Translations under genes and position numbers: made by a program
Part shown: positions 39,373-48,905 of the stretch, one piece after another
Layout: every line of letters begins with the position of its first letter
How positions within the stretch are numbered: the first letter of the stretch is position 1
DNA from: Pseudonocardia nigra
GTDB taxonomy: Bacteria; Actinomycetota; Actinomycetes; Mycobacteriales; Pseudonocardiaceae
DNA length: 49,023 nucleotides
Assembly (NCBI RefSeq): GCF_019396355.1
Contig: NZ_JAHKRK010000036.1
Span: 1 to 49,023, forward strand
Direction: 5' to 3'
Notes under the pieces: model-generated
What the model was told of the DNA's origin: nothing
Database searches by the model: none
Seen by the model: the letters and a program-made list of their open reading frames with translations, nothing else

Positions 39373-40462
39373 GTGCACCGCCGTGTCCCGACGCCCGACC
39401 AGATCAGGCGCGCCCCCAAGGTTCTGCTCCACGACCACCTCGACGGCGGGTTGCGCCCGCAGACCGTGCTGGAGCTGGCCGAACAGGCCGGCTACGCCGC
39501 GCTGCCCGCGACCGACGTCGACGGCATCACGAAGTGGTTCGCCGCCGCGGCCACGGCGGGGTCCCTGGAGGAGTACCTCGAACGGTTCGTGCACACCGTC
39601 GGCGTCATGCAGACGGCGTCGGCGCTGCACCGCGTGGCCGCCGAATGCGCCGAGGACCTCGCGGCCGACGGCGTCGTCTACGCCGAGGTGCGCTACGCGC
39701 CGGAGCTCAGCACCGCACACGGCCTCGGCCTCGACGAGGTCGTGGAGGCGATCCTCGACGGGTTCCGCGCCGGGACCGAGCGGGCGGCGGCCGCGGGCAA
39801 CCGGATCCGGGTCGGCCTGCTGCTGTGCGCGATGCGCCAGGAGCAGCGTGCGCAGGAGATCGCCGAGCTCGCCGTGCGCCACCGCGACGCGGGCGTGGTC
39901 GGCTTCGACATCGCCGGGCCGGAGGCCGGTTTCCCGCCCACGCGGTCGCTCGGCGCCTTCGAGTACCTGCGCCGGGAGAACGTCCACTTCACCATCCACG
40001 CCGGTGAGGGCTTCGGGCTGCCGTCCATCTGGGAGGCCGTCCAGTGGTGCGGCGCGGCCCGGCTCGGCCACGGCGTCCGCATCGTCGACGACATCACGGG
40101 TCGACGGGGACGGGGTGCCGAGGCTCGGCAGGCTCGCCGCGTTCGTCCGGGACCGGCGCATCCCGCTGGAGATGTGCCCCACCTCGAACATCCACACCGG
40201 GACGGTCCCCGCACTGGCCGACCACCCGATCGACCTGCTGCGCCGGCTGCACTTCCGGGTCACGGTCAACACCGACAACCGGCTGATGAGCCAGACCTCG
40301 ATGAGCCACGAGTTCAGCGAGCTGACCGCGCAGTTCGGCTACGCGCTCGACGACATGCAGTGGCTCACGGTGAACGCGATGAAGTCGGCGTTCCTCCCGT
40401 TCGACGAGCGGCTCGGGCTGATCAACGACGTGATCAAGCCCGGCTACGCCGCCCTGGCCTGA
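39373..40462 (+). pseudogene. add: Adenosine deaminase, interrupted by a one-base frameshift
   Basis: Converts adenosine to inosine. The first part (GTG at 39373, AGGAGG 8 bases upstream) reads [19 protein letters not shown] with the metal-binding HxH, continues through [18 protein letters not shown], and reaches [11 protein letters not shown]. The protein then continues only in the next frame as [39 protein letters not shown] and [18 protein letters not shown] to the stop at 40462. Removing one G from the GGG at 40098-40100 restores a full-length enzyme of about 363 residues with all catalytic blocks. All other parts look intact, so this is a very recent mutation, a sequencing error or a programmed shift. 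A truncated product of about 250 residues would lack the Asp-containing metal site. Confidence 0.88.
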
Positions 40463-40546
40463 CCACGGCACACGACCTCCGCCTTCCCCCTTCCCCCATG
40501 GGGCCCGTCCGGGCACCGCAACGACGCGAGACCAGGGAGCGATCGA

Positions 40547-41974
40547 ATGGCAGATCTGAACCGCAGGGCAGTCCTGCGCGGGGGCGCCGGGGCCATCGGC
40601 GCCTTCGCCCTGAGCGGCCCGTTCCAGGGCCTGCTCGCCACCGAGGCGGCGGCGCACACCCGTCCCCCGGACCGCGCCCACCTGCGGCCGGTGCCGGACC
40701 TTGCCGACGGCGAGGTGCGGCTGTGGCTGCCCGAGGAGTTCTCGTACCGGTCGTTCAACCCCACCGGCTCGCCGCTCTCCACGGGGGGCGTCACCCCGCC
40801 GAAGCACGACGGCATGGCCTCCTTCCCCGGGCCCGACGGCACCACCGTCCTCGTGCGCAACCACGAGATCAACGGCCCGGGCCCGGCGTTCGGCAGGCCG
40901 GAGGAGGCCTACGACCGCGCGGGCCAGGGCGGGTGCGTCACGCTCGTGGTGAGCAACCGCGGTGAGGTCCAGGTCAGCGCCGAGAGCCTGACCGGCACCC
41001 AGATGAACTGCTCCGGCGGGCCGATGCCGTGGGGCAGCTGGATCTCCTGCGAGGAGACGGTCAACGGCCCGGACGTCGGCAACGACTTCACCGGGGCGGA
41101 CAACTCGCTGCTCACGCAGAAGCACGGCTACCTGTTCGAGGTGCCGACCCGCGGCGCGTCCGACCGCACCCCGATCCGCGCGGCGGGACGGTTCCTGCAC
41201 GAGTCGGCCGTCTACGACCCGCACACGGCGGCGCTGTACCTGACCGAGGACAACTTCGGCTTCCCGTCCGGCTTCTACCGCTACCTCCCTCCCCGGGACC
41301 CGATGAAGGTCGGCAAGGTCCTCGACGGTGGCCGGCTGCAGATGCTCGCGGTCGAGGGCGTGGACGGCGCCGAGCTCCACCTCGGGCAGGAGCCGCGCGC
41401 CGGCTACCGCGTCCGCTGGGTCGACATCGACGACCCGGACCCGACGTTCGCCCCGGGGACCACCAACGAGCAGGCCGGCACGGCCGTCGGTGACCAGGGC
41501 CGGGCGAAGGGTGCGGCGGTGTTCTCCCGGCTGGAGGGGGCCTCGTACCACGACGGGGTCGTCTACTTCGTGTCCACGCAGGGCGGCGCCACCGCGGCCG
41601 GCGAGGAGGGGCCGGACGGCTTCGGCGACGGTCGCGGCCAGGTGTGGGCCTACCACACGCGCAGCGAGCGGCTGCAGCTGATGTTCGAGTCGCCGTCGTC
41701 CTCGGTGCTCGACATGCCCGACAACGTCACGGCGAGCAAGCGCGGCACCCTCGTGCTCTGCGAGGACGGCGACGGCGAGAACTTCCTGCGCGGCCTGCGC
41801 CGCAGCGGCACGCTCGTCGACCTCGCCAGGCTGGTGCCGCCGGACGGCGACCCGGGCGCGGAGTTCGCCGGGCCGTGCTTCTCGGCCGACATGCAGACGC
41901 TGTTCGTCAACGTCCAGTCCGATGAGGGCCGCTCCTTCGCGATCTGGGGCCCCTGGCACAAGGCGGGTTTCTGA
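40547..41974 (+). CDS. PhoX-like secreted phosphatase (DUF839 family)
   Basis: 475 residues. N-terminal Tat-like signal [20 protein letters not shown], so probably exported folded. The rest matches PhoX/DUF839 beta-propeller proteins: [56 protein letters not shown] and [18 protein letters not shown]. PhoX enzymes are Ca/Fe-dependent phosphomonoesterases; many actinobacterial members are untested. It sits between adenosine deaminase (84-base gap) and the nucleoside importer (TGATG overlap). Inference: it removes phosphate from nucleotides outside the cell so that nucleosides can be imported. Confidence 0.82.
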   Translation: MADLNRRAVLRGGAGAIGAFALSGPFQGLLATEAAAHTRPPDRAHLRPVPDLADGEVRLWLPEEFSYRSFNPTGSPLSTGGVTPPKHDGMASFPGPDGTTVLVRNHEINGPGPAFGRPEEAYDRAGQGGCVTLVVSNRGEVQVSAESLTGTQMNCSGGPMPWGSWISCEETVNGPDVGNDFTGADNSLLTQKHGYLFEVPTRGASDRTPIRAAGRFLHESAVYDPHTAALYLTEDNFGFPSGFYRYLPPRDPMKVGKVLDGGRLQMLAVEGVDGAELHLGQEPRAGYRVRWVDIDDPDPTFAPGTTNEQAGTAVGDQGRAKGAAVFSRLEGASYHDGVVYFVSTQGGATAAGEEGPDGFGDGRGQVWAYHTRSERLQLMFESPSSSVLDMPDNVTASKRGTLVLCEDGDGENFLRGLRRSGTLVDLARLVPPDGDPGAEFAGPCFSADMQTLFVNVQSDEGRSFAIWGPWHKAGF

Positions 41975-43065
41975 TGAAGAACTCCATGAAGAAGACGGTG
42001 TGGCCGATCGCCCTCGGGGGGATCTGCGCCGTCGCCGTCGCAGCGTGCGGGCAGCCGCCGCCGGAGAACGCCGCAAGCGCCGGCGGGCCGGGTGGCGCCG
42101 ACTTCCAGGCCTGCATGGTCACCGACTCCGGCGGCATCGACGACCGCTCGTTCAACGAGAGCGCGTGGGAGGGCCTGCAGCAGGCGGAGGCCGAGCTGGG
42201 CATCGAGAGCACCGTCGTGGAGTCGACCACGGAGACCGACTTCACCCCGAACGTACAGCAGATGGTCGCCGCCGACTGCGGCCTCGTCGTCACGGTCGGC
42301 TTCCTGCTGGGCGACGCGACGGCCGCGGCGGCGACCGCGAACCCCGACGAGCGCTTCGCGATCGTCGACTTCGCCCACGAGGAGCCGATCGAGAACGTCA
42401 AGCCGTTGATGTTCGACACCGCGCAGGCGTCCTTCCTCGCCGGCTACCTCGCCGCCGGCACGACCACGACGGGCACGGTGGCCACGTTCGGCGGCCTGAA
42501 CATCCCCACCGTGTCGATCTTCATGGACGGGTTCGCGGCCGGCGTCGAGCACCACAACCAGGTCAAGGGCACCACCGTGCAGGTGCTGGGCTGGGACCCG
42601 GCGACGCAGAACGGCTCGTTCACGGGCGACTTCCAGAACCAGGCCAACGGGCAGAACCTCGCGAACACGTTCATCCAGCAGGGCGCCGACATCATCATGC
42701 CGGTGGCGGGCCCGGTCGGCCTGGGTGCCGCCGCGGCTGCGCAGGAGGCCGGCGACGTCGCGCTGATCTGGGTCGACACCGACGGCTACGAGTCGGCCTC
42801 CCAGTACGCCCCGCTCTTCCTCACCTCGGTGGTGAAGGAGATCGACAACGCGGTGCTGGAGACGACGAGGCAGACCGTGGACGGTGCGTTCAGCGGCGAG
42901 CCGTACGTCGGCACGCTGGCGAACGAGGGCGTCAGCCTGGCGCCCTACCACGACTTCGCCGACGACGTCCCTGTGGAGCTACAGGCCGAGGTCGAGCAGC
43001 TCCACCGGCAGATCGTCGACGGGACGCTCAGCGTGCCGTCCCCGAGTTCGCCCGCGGCGTCCTGA
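41974..43065 (+). CDS. BMP-family nucleoside ABC transporter substrate-binding lipoprotein
   Basis: 363 residues. The signal peptide ends in the lipobox AVAAC (Cys25), so it is a surface-anchored binding protein. PnrA/BMP fold: VTDSGGIDDRSFNESAWEGL is the classic N-terminal block, followed by VVTVGFLLGDATAAAA, FAIVDFAHEEPIENV, DTAQASFLAGYLAAG, FGGLNIPTVSIFMDGFAAGV and WVDTDGYES. BMP proteins bind purine nucleosides. Its stop is followed 2 bases later by the ATPase start. The C terminus is low complexity. Confidence 0.92.
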   Translation: MKNSMKKTVWPIALGGICAVAVAACGQPPPENAASAGGPGGADFQACMVTDSGGIDDRSFNESAWEGLQQAEAELGIESTVVESTTETDFTPNVQQMVAADCGLVVTVGFLLGDATAAAATANPDERFAIVDFAHEEPIENVKPLMFDTAQASFLAGYLAAGTTTTGTVATFGGLNIPTVSIFMDGFAAGVEHHNQVKGTTVQVLGWDPATQNGSFTGDFQNQANGQNLANTFIQQGADIIMPVAGPVGLGAAAAAQEAGDVALIWVDTDGYESASQYAPLFLTSVVKEIDNAVLETTRQTVDGAFSGEPYVGTLANEGVSLAPYHDFADDVPVELQAEVEQLHRQIVDGTLSVPSPSSPAAS

Positions 43066-43067
43066 CG

Positions 43068-44660
43068 ATGGCCGCCCACGGAAACCGGAAGGTCGGTGCG
43101 GTGAAGCTGGAGCTGCGCGGTATCACCAAGCGCTTCGGCGCGTTCACGGCCAACGACTCCATCGACCTCGTGGTGGAGCCGGGGGAGATCCACTGCCTGC
43201 TCGGGGAGAACGGCGCGGGCAAGAGCACGTTGATGAACGTGCTCTACGGCCTGCTGCACCCGGACGACGGCGAGATCCTGGTGAACGGCGAGCCGGTGCG
43301 GTTCTCCGGACCGGGCGACGCCGTGTCGGCCGGGATCGGGATGGTGCACCAGCACTTCATGCTGGTCCCCGTCTTCACGGTCGCCGAGAACGTCATGCTC
43401 GGCCACGAGCACACCCGGGCCGGCGGGTTGCTGGACCACGAGGCCGCCCGCAGCGCCGTCCGCGAGCTGTCCGAGCGGTTCGGCCTCTCCGTCGACCCCG
43501 ACGCCGTGGTCGAGGACCTGCCGGTCGGCGTGCAGCAGCGCGTCGAGATCATCAAGGCGCTCGCGAGGGACGCCGAGGTCGTGATCCTCGACGAACCCAC
43601 GGCCGTGCTGACCCCGCAGGAGACCGACGAGCTCATCCGGATCATGCGGGAGCTGAAGGCAGCGGGCACGTCGATCGTCTTCATCACCCACAAGCTGCGC
43701 GAGGTGCGGGCGGTCGCCGACCGGATCACGGTGATCCGCCGCGGGCGCGTGGTCGGCACGACCGCGCCCGACGCCGGGGAGACCGAGCTGGCCGCGATGA
43801 TGGTCGGGCGGGCGGTGCAGCTCGTGGTCGCCAAGGAGGCCTTCGCGCCCGGCGACGTCGCGCTCGAGGTGCGGGACCTGAGCGTGCGCGACGAGCGCGG
43901 CCGGGTCGTCGTCGACCGCGTCTGCCTCGACGTCCGGCGCGGCGAGGTCCTCGCGGTCGCCGGGGTGCAGGGCAACGGCCAGACCGAGCTCGTCGAGGCG
44001 CTCGTCGGGCTGCAGCCCGAGGTCTCGGGCTCGGTGCGCCTCTCGGGGCGGGAGCTGTCGGGCCGCCCGATCAAGGAGGTGCTCGACGCCGGCGTGGGAT
44101 TCGTCCCGGAGGACCGGTCCCACGACGGGATCATCCCCTCGTTCTCGGTGGCCGAGAACCTGGTGCTGAACTCCTTCGACCGGGCCCCGTTCGCCTCGGG
44201 CCCGGCACTGTCGCCCTCGATCGTGCGCCGCCGGGCGCGCGAGCTGGTGCAGGAGTTCGACGTCCGCACCCAGGGGGTCGACGCCCCGGCGGGCTCCCTG
44301 TCCGGCGGCAACCAGCAGAAGGTCGTGATGGCCCGGGAGATGTCGCGGCCGCTGGAGCTCCTGATCGCCTCCCAGCCCACGCGCGGCGTGGACGTCGGCT
44401 CGATCGAGTTCCTGCACCGCAGGATCGTGGCCGAGCGCGACCGGGGCACCGCGGTGGTGATCGTCTCCACCGAGCTCGACGAGGTGGTCGCGCTGGCCGA
44501 TCGGATCGCGGTGATGTACCGCGGCCGCGTCGTCGGGACCGTTCCGGCCGACACCGACCGCGACGTGCTCGGCCTGATGATGGCCGGGGTTGCCGAGGAC
44601 GACGCCCGGCGGCAGGTCGCGGAGGCCAGCCGGGTGCAGCAGCGGGGAGGCGCAGCATGA
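43068..44660 (+). CDS. Nucleoside ABC transporter ATP-binding protein (two ATPase domains)
   Basis: 530 residues from the ATG at 43068; a GTG at 43101 with GGAAGG 8 bases upstream would give 519 residues and may be the true start. Two ABC domains in tandem, as in RbsA/MglA: first with Walker A GENGAGKST, VHQHFMLVPVFTV, LPVGVQQRVEI and VILDEPTAVLTP; second with the degenerate Walker A GVQGNGQTE, VPEDRSHDGIIPSFSV, LSGGNQQKV and IASQPTRGVDVGS. Degeneracy of the second domain is normal here. Energises import of nucleosides bound by the BMP lipoprotein. Confidence 0.93.
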   Translation: MAAHGNRKVGAVKLELRGITKRFGAFTANDSIDLVVEPGEIHCLLGENGAGKSTLMNVLYGLLHPDDGEILVNGEPVRFSGPGDAVSAGIGMVHQHFMLVPVFTVAENVMLGHEHTRAGGLLDHEAARSAVRELSERFGLSVDPDAVVEDLPVGVQQRVEIIKALARDAEVVILDEPTAVLTPQETDELIRIMRELKAAGTSIVFITHKLREVRAVADRITVIRRGRVVGTTAPDAGETELAAMMVGRAVQLVVAKEAFAPGDVALEVRDLSVRDERGRVVVDRVCLDVRRGEVLAVAGVQGNGQTELVEALVGLQPEVSGSVRLSGRELSGRPIKEVLDAGVGFVPEDRSHDGIIPSFSVAENLVLNSFDRAPFASGPALSPSIVRRRARELVQEFDVRTQGVDAPAGSLSGGNQQKVVMAREMSRPLELLIASQPTRGVDVGSIEFLHRRIVAERDRGTAVVIVSTELDEVVALADRIAVMYRGRVVGTVPADTDRDVLGLMMAGVAEDDARRQVAEASRVQQRGGAA

Positions 44661-45895
44661 CCCCGTCCATGACCACCGTGGACCGGCCCCGACCGGCCGC
44701 GCCCGAACCGGACCGGCGGACGGCGCGGCGGCGCGGTCTGCTCGACACCGGTGTGCTGACCGCGTTGTCGATCCTCCTGGCCCTGCTCGTCGGGGCCGTG
44801 CTGATCGCCGTCGCGGACGCGGGTGTGCAGGAGAGCGCCGGGTACTTCTTCGCCCGCCCGAGCGACCTGCTCCTGGCGGCCTGGGACGCGATCGGCGAGG
44901 CCTACCTCGCCCTCGTCCAGGGCGCGGTCGTCGATCCGGGCGCCGCCGACCCGGCCGCCGCCCTGCGGCCGCTGACGGAGTCGCTGGTGTTCGCGGCCCC
45001 GCTGATCGCGGCCGGGCTGGCCGTCGGGCTGGCGTTCCGGGCCGGCCTGTTCAACATCGGCGCCGAAGGGCAGATCATCCTCGGCGCGATCGGGGCGTCC
45101 TACGTCGGCTTCGCCTGGGACCTGCCGGTCGTCGTCCACGTGCTGGTGGCGCTCGCCGCCGCGGTCCTGCTCGGTGCCCTCTGGGGCGCGATCCCCGGCG
45201 TCCTCAAGGCCCGCACGGGCGCGCACGAGGTCATCACGACGATCATGCTCAACTACGTCGCCCGGTTCCTGCTCGCGTTCCTGCTGAGCACGGCGGCCTT
45301 CCACCGCCCGGGCCGCAGCGACCCGATCAGCCCGTCGGTGGACGCCACGGCGGAGCTCCCGCTCCTGCTCGGCGGGTGGTCGCGCCTGCACGCGGGGCTG
45401 GTCCTCGCGCTGGCGGCCGCGGCGGGCGTGTGGTGGCTGCTGAACCGCAGCACGCCCGGCTTCCGGCTGCGCGCGGTCGGGGCGAACCCGGCCGCCTCCC
45501 GGACCGCGGGGATCCGGGTCGGCACGGTGACGGCCACGGCGATGGCGCTCGCCGGCGCACTGGCCGGGCTGACGGGGGCGTTCCAGATCCTCGGCACGGA
45601 GAAGGCGCTGACCGGCGGCATCTCCGCGGGGATCGGGTTCGACGCGATCACCGTCGCGCTCCTCGGGCGGGGCAACCCGTTCGGGATCGTCGGCGCGGGC
45701 CTGCTGTTCGGCGCGCTGCGCGCCGGCGGCGTGGCCATGCAGGCGCGCACGGGCACGCCGATCGACATCGTGTTCGTGGTCCAGTCGCTGATCGTGCTGT
45801 TCATCGCCGCGCCGCCGCTCGTCCGGGCGATCTCCCGGCTGCGCGCCCGCGCCGGCCTCGGCCCGATGCAGATCTCGAAGGGATGGAGCGCGTGA
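44657..45895 (+). CDS. Nucleoside ABC transporter permease 1
   Basis: 412 residues with about nine hydrophobic segments. BPD_transp_2 family: ESLVFAAPLIAAGLAVGLAFR, AGLFNIGAEGQIILGAIGA (family hallmark), GAHEVITTIMLNYVA, and GISAGIGFDAITVALLGRGNP. ATGA overlap with the ATPase gene, GGGGAGG upstream. Forms the membrane channel with the next gene product. Confidence 0.93.
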   Translation: MTPSMTTVDRPRPAAPEPDRRTARRRGLLDTGVLTALSILLALLVGAVLIAVADAGVQESAGYFFARPSDLLLAAWDAIGEAYLALVQGAVVDPGAADPAAALRPLTESLVFAAPLIAAGLAVGLAFRAGLFNIGAEGQIILGAIGASYVGFAWDLPVVVHVLVALAAAVLLGALWGAIPGVLKARTGAHEVITTIMLNYVARFLLAFLLSTAAFHRPGRSDPISPSVDATAELPLLLGGWSRLHAGLVLALAAAAGVWWLLNRSTPGFRLRAVGANPAASRTAGIRVGTVTATAMALAGALAGLTGAFQILGTEKALTGGISAGIGFDAITVALLGRGNPFGIVGAGLLFGALRAGGVAMQARTGTPIDIVFVVQSLIVLFIAAPPLVRAISRLRARAGLGPMQISKGWSA

Positions 45896-47196
45896 ACGCG
45901 CCGACGACAGCCCCGCCGATGGTGGCCACCTCCGGACCGGACACCGGTCGGGACGCGACCGTGCCTCGGCCGAGCTGGAAGATGCCGACTGCGATGGGCG
46001 TCCTCGGGCTCGTCGCGCTGGTGGTCTTCGGGTTCGGCGCCGACCCCGGACACAGCAGCACCTTCGACGTCGGCACGGGAGTCGAGTTCGTCGACATCGG
46101 GTCCGTGGCCCTCCCGAGCCGGGCGACCGCGCTCGTGCTCTCCCTGGCCTGCCTGGGTCTGGCCGGGCTCGCCGCCGCTGCGGTGGCCCGGCGCCGCGCC
46201 GTGCCGCTCGCCGTGCCCATCGGTTTCGCGGCGCTGTGGCTCCTGACCTTCCTCGTGTGGGCGGTCCAGGGCGCGCAGATCTCCTTCGTCGGCCTGCTCG
46301 CCGGGGCGCTGCTGCTGTCGGTGCCGCTGGTGTTCGGCGCGCTGTCCGGGCTGCTCTGCGAGCGCGCCGGCGTGATCAACATCGCGATCGAGGGGCAGCT
46401 GCTCGCGGGTGCCTTCCTCTCGGCGGTCGTCGCCAGCGTCACCGACAGCCGGTGGGCGGGCCTCGTCATGGCGCCCGTGGCCGGCGTGCTCGTCGCCGCC
46501 GTCCTCGCCCTGTTCGCGATCCGCTACGTCGTCGACCAGATCATCGTCGGGGTCGTGCTGAACGTGCTCGTCATCGGTCTCACCGGGTTCTTCTACGGCA
46601 GGCTGCTGGCCCCGGACGCCGAGACGTTCAACCAGCCGGACACCTTCTCCGACCTGCCGATCCCGGTGCTCTCCCGGATCCCGGTGATCGGGCCGGTGCT
46701 GTTCCACCAGTCCGTCATCGTCTACCTCATGTACGTGACGGTGATCGCCGTGCACGTCGCGCTCTTCCGCACCCGGTGGGGGCTGCGGGTCCGCGCGGTC
46801 GGGGAGCACCCCGTCGCGGCCGACACCGTCGGCATCGCGGTCAACCGCATCCGCGTGCAGAACGTGCTGCTCGGCGGCGCGGTCGCCGGGCTCGGCGGCG
46901 CCTTCTTCACCCTCGGCTCGGTGGGCGCGTTCGGCCGGGAGATGACCGCAGGCCAGGGGTTCATCGCGCTCGCCGCGATGATCTTCGGGCGGTGGAGCCC
47001 GACCGGCGCGCTGTGCGCGGCCCTGTTGTTCGGCTTCGCCAACAACCTCCAGGGGGTGCTCGGCGTCATCGGGACGCCGATCCCCAGCGAGTTCATGCTC
47101 ATGGCGCCCTACCTGGCGACGCTCTTCGCGGTCGCCGGGCTGGCCGGCCGGGTGCGGGCGCCGGCCGCCGACGGGAAGCCCTACGTGAAGGAGTAG
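45892..47196 (+). CDS. Nucleoside ABC transporter permease 2
   Basis: 434 residues from a GTG that overlaps the previous stop as GTGA; an ATG nine bases earlier is also possible. Second BPD_transp_2 permease: VPLVFGALSGLLCERAGVIN, IAIEGQLLAGAFLSAV, VVDQIIVGVVLNVLVIGLTGF, GGAVAGLGGAFFTLGSVGAF and MTAGQGFIALAAMIFGRWSP. Last gene of the nucleoside import operon; I see no clear terminator in the 88-base gap to the TetR gene. Confidence 0.93.
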   Translation: MNAPTTAPPMVATSGPDTGRDATVPRPSWKMPTAMGVLGLVALVVFGFGADPGHSSTFDVGTGVEFVDIGSVALPSRATALVLSLACLGLAGLAAAAVARRRAVPLAVPIGFAALWLLTFLVWAVQGAQISFVGLLAGALLLSVPLVFGALSGLLCERAGVINIAIEGQLLAGAFLSAVVASVTDSRWAGLVMAPVAGVLVAAVLALFAIRYVVDQIIVGVVLNVLVIGLTGFFYGRLLAPDAETFNQPDTFSDLPIPVLSRIPVIGPVLFHQSVIVYLMYVTVIAVHVALFRTRWGLRVRAVGEHPVAADTVGIAVNRIRVQNVLLGGAVAGLGGAFFTLGSVGAFGREMTAGQGFIALAAMIFGRWSPTGALCAALLFGFANNLQGVLGVIGTPIPSEFMLMAPYLATLFAVAGLAGRVRAPAADGKPYVKE

Positions 47197-47284
47197 CCGC
47201 GCGGAACGTGCAGCGTCGAGGCCGCGACCGACCCGCGGTAAGGTGCCCCCGATCAAGCGCTCGACCCGGGGGAGCCGCACCACC

Positions 47285-47896
47285 ATGTCCCAGCCGCAGG
47301 ACCGGCGCGCCGTCATCCTGTCGAAGTCCGCCGAGCTGTTCGCCCGCAAGGGTGTCTCCGCCACGACCGTGCGCGAGATCGCCGACGAGGTGGGGATGCT
47401 GTCCGGCAGCCTGTACCACCACTTCCCGTCGAAGGACGCGATCCTCTACCAGATCATCACGAGCTACGTGGACGACCTGCTGGCGCGGTACCGGGAGGCG
47501 GCCGGCGCCGACCTCGATCCGCGGGCCCGGATGCACGCGCTCGTCCTGGTCTCCCTGCAGACGGCGGAGGCCCGGCCGCACGCCACGCAGATCTACCAGA
47601 ACGAGCTGTCCTACCTGCGCGAGCGGCCGCAGTACGAGCCCGTCTTCGCCGCGGTGTCGCAGGTGCAGCAGGCCTGGCTCGACACGATCGAGGCCGGTCG
47701 CGCCGCCGGGGTCTTCCGCCAGGACATCGCGCCGCGGATCTTCTACCGCTTCATCCGCGACGCCGTCTGGCTGTCGGTGCGGTGGCGCAAGCCCGACTCG
47801 GACTACCCGGTGGAGCAGCTCGCCGACGACTGCACGTCGATCTTCCTCGACGGGTTTGCCGTGCGGACGCCCGCGGAGGCCTCGCCGTCCACCTGA
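47285..47896 (+). CDS. TetR-family transcriptional regulator
   Basis: 203 residues. N-terminal helix-turn-helix ILSKSAELFARKGVSATTVREIADEVGMLSGSLYHHFPSKDAIL (in pieces, about 10-55), resembling KstR2-type regulators of lipid or steroid breakdown; the C-terminal half is helical (ATQIYQNELSYL, RIFYRFIRDAVWLSVRW). The ATG at 47285 has GGGGAG about 10 bases before it. Converges with the SDR gene, 12 bases apart. Its targets are probably the SDR genes on the right, not the nucleoside genes on the left. Confidence 0.88.
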   Translation: MSQPQDRRAVILSKSAELFARKGVSATTVREIADEVGMLSGSLYHHFPSKDAILYQIITSYVDDLLARYREAAGADLDPRARMHALVLVSLQTAEARPHATQIYQNELSYLRERPQYEPVFAAVSQVQQAWLDTIEAGRAAGVFRQDIAPRIFYRFIRDAVWLSVRWRKPDSDYPVEQLADDCTSIFLDGFAVRTPAEASPST

Positions 47897-47908
47897 ACCG
47901 GCGCCCGA

Positions 47909-48658
47909 TCACTGGGTGACGGTCCAGCCGCCGTCGACGGGCAGGACGACGCCGTTGACGTAGGCGGCGAGCGGTGACAGCAGGAAGAGCATGGTCCAGG
48001 CGATGTCGTCCGGCGTCGCCATCCGGTGCATCGGGATCCGCTCCAGCACCCGCCTGCCCACCTCGGTGGCGGCGAAACCGGCGAGCCGCGGGGTGTCGGT
48101 CATCCCGGGCGCGACGGCGTTGCTGCGCACCTCGTCGCTCCGGTAGGCGGCGAGATGGCGGGTGTAGCCGGCGATCGCCGCCTTGGACGCGCAGTACCAG
48201 TCGGAGGCGGTGCCGACGAGGGTGCCGGCCACCGACGCGATGTTGACCAGCGACGCACCCTCGGGTGCGCCGGCGGACAGCCAGGTGTCCACCATCCGCC
48301 GCATGCTTCCGACCGCGATCCGCATGGCCTCGTCGAAGTCCAGGTCGACCGCGGACGACGGGCCGGCGTTGTTGACCAGGTGGCGCACGACGCCGAGTTC
48401 GCGGCTGCGGGCGAAGCCCGCGTCGACCTGCTCGGCGACGCTCACGTCGGCCGGCACCGCCACGGCGGTCCCGCCGCGGCTCGCGATCTCGGCCGCGGTC
48501 GCGGCGACCGCATGCGCGTCGCGGTCCCACGCGGCGACCGCGAGGCCCAGCTCGGCGGCTCGCAGCGCAACGGCCCGGCCGATGCCGCTGCCGGCGCCGG
48601 TCACGAGGACCACGTCGCCCGCCGCGAAGCCGAAATGCGGTGCACGCTCAGACTCCAT
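47909..48658 (-). CDS. Short-chain dehydrogenase/reductase
   Basis: 249 residues from the ATG at 48658. Classical SDR: VVLVTGAGSGIGRAVALRAAELG (cofactor motif TGxxxGIG), DVSVAEQVD, HLVNNAGPSSAVD, the catalytic Ser in NIASVAG, YCASK (Tyr-x-x-x-Lys) and the C-terminal VVLPVDGGWTVT. The substrate cannot be told. It begins inside the 3' end of a second SDR gene (11-base overlap), which shows that the two were one operon before the neighbour was broken. Confidence 0.9.
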   Translation of the reverse strand: MESERAPHFGFAAGDVVLVTGAGSGIGRAVALRAAELGLAVAAWDRDAHAVAATAAEIASRGGTAVAVPADVSVAEQVDAGFARSRELGVVRHLVNNAGPSSAVDLDFDEAMRIAVGSMRRMVDTWLSAGAPEGASLVNIASVAGTLVGTASDWYCASKAAIAGYTRHLAAYRSDEVRSNAVAPGMTDTPRLAGFAATEVGRRVLERIPMHRMATPDDIAWTMLFLLSPLAAYVNGVVLPVDGGWTVTQ

Positions 48659-48905
48659 AGCCACCGTCCACGTCGAGTTTCTGACCGCTGATGAACCCGG
48701 CCCGGTCCGAGGCGAGGAAGGCGACCGCCTCGGCGACGTCGGCCGCGGACCCGAACCGCCGCAGCGGGATGGTGCGGCGGGCGACTCCCAGGGCGTGGTC
48801 GTCGAGCTCCCCGGAGCTGATGAGCCGGTCCGCCATGCCGTCGGTGAGCATGCCCGGGCCGACGCAGTTGAACCGGACACCGAACCGGCCCTCCTCGGCG
48901 GCTAG
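48648..48905 (-). pseudogene. 3' fragment of a second SDR gene, frameshifted and cut by an IS element
   Basis: The 67-residue 3' piece MLTDGMADRLI ... RRFGSAADVAEAVAFLASD ... GQKLDVDGGYGV is a typical SDR C terminus. Upstream in another frame LAAEEGRFGVRFNCVGPG continues the same protein; one extra base near 48852-48860 separates the two. The coding similarity ends at CTAG (48902-48905), where the insertion element begins. All of the cofactor and catalytic regions are missing, so it is a dead gene. Confidence 0.8.

Noticed and set aside
47909..48880. 323-residue SDR with a 74-residue N-terminal extension
   Set aside because: The extension is Ser/Pro/Thr/Arg-rich and is the broken neighbour SDR read in the wrong frame; the ATG at 48658 starts at the cofactor domain.
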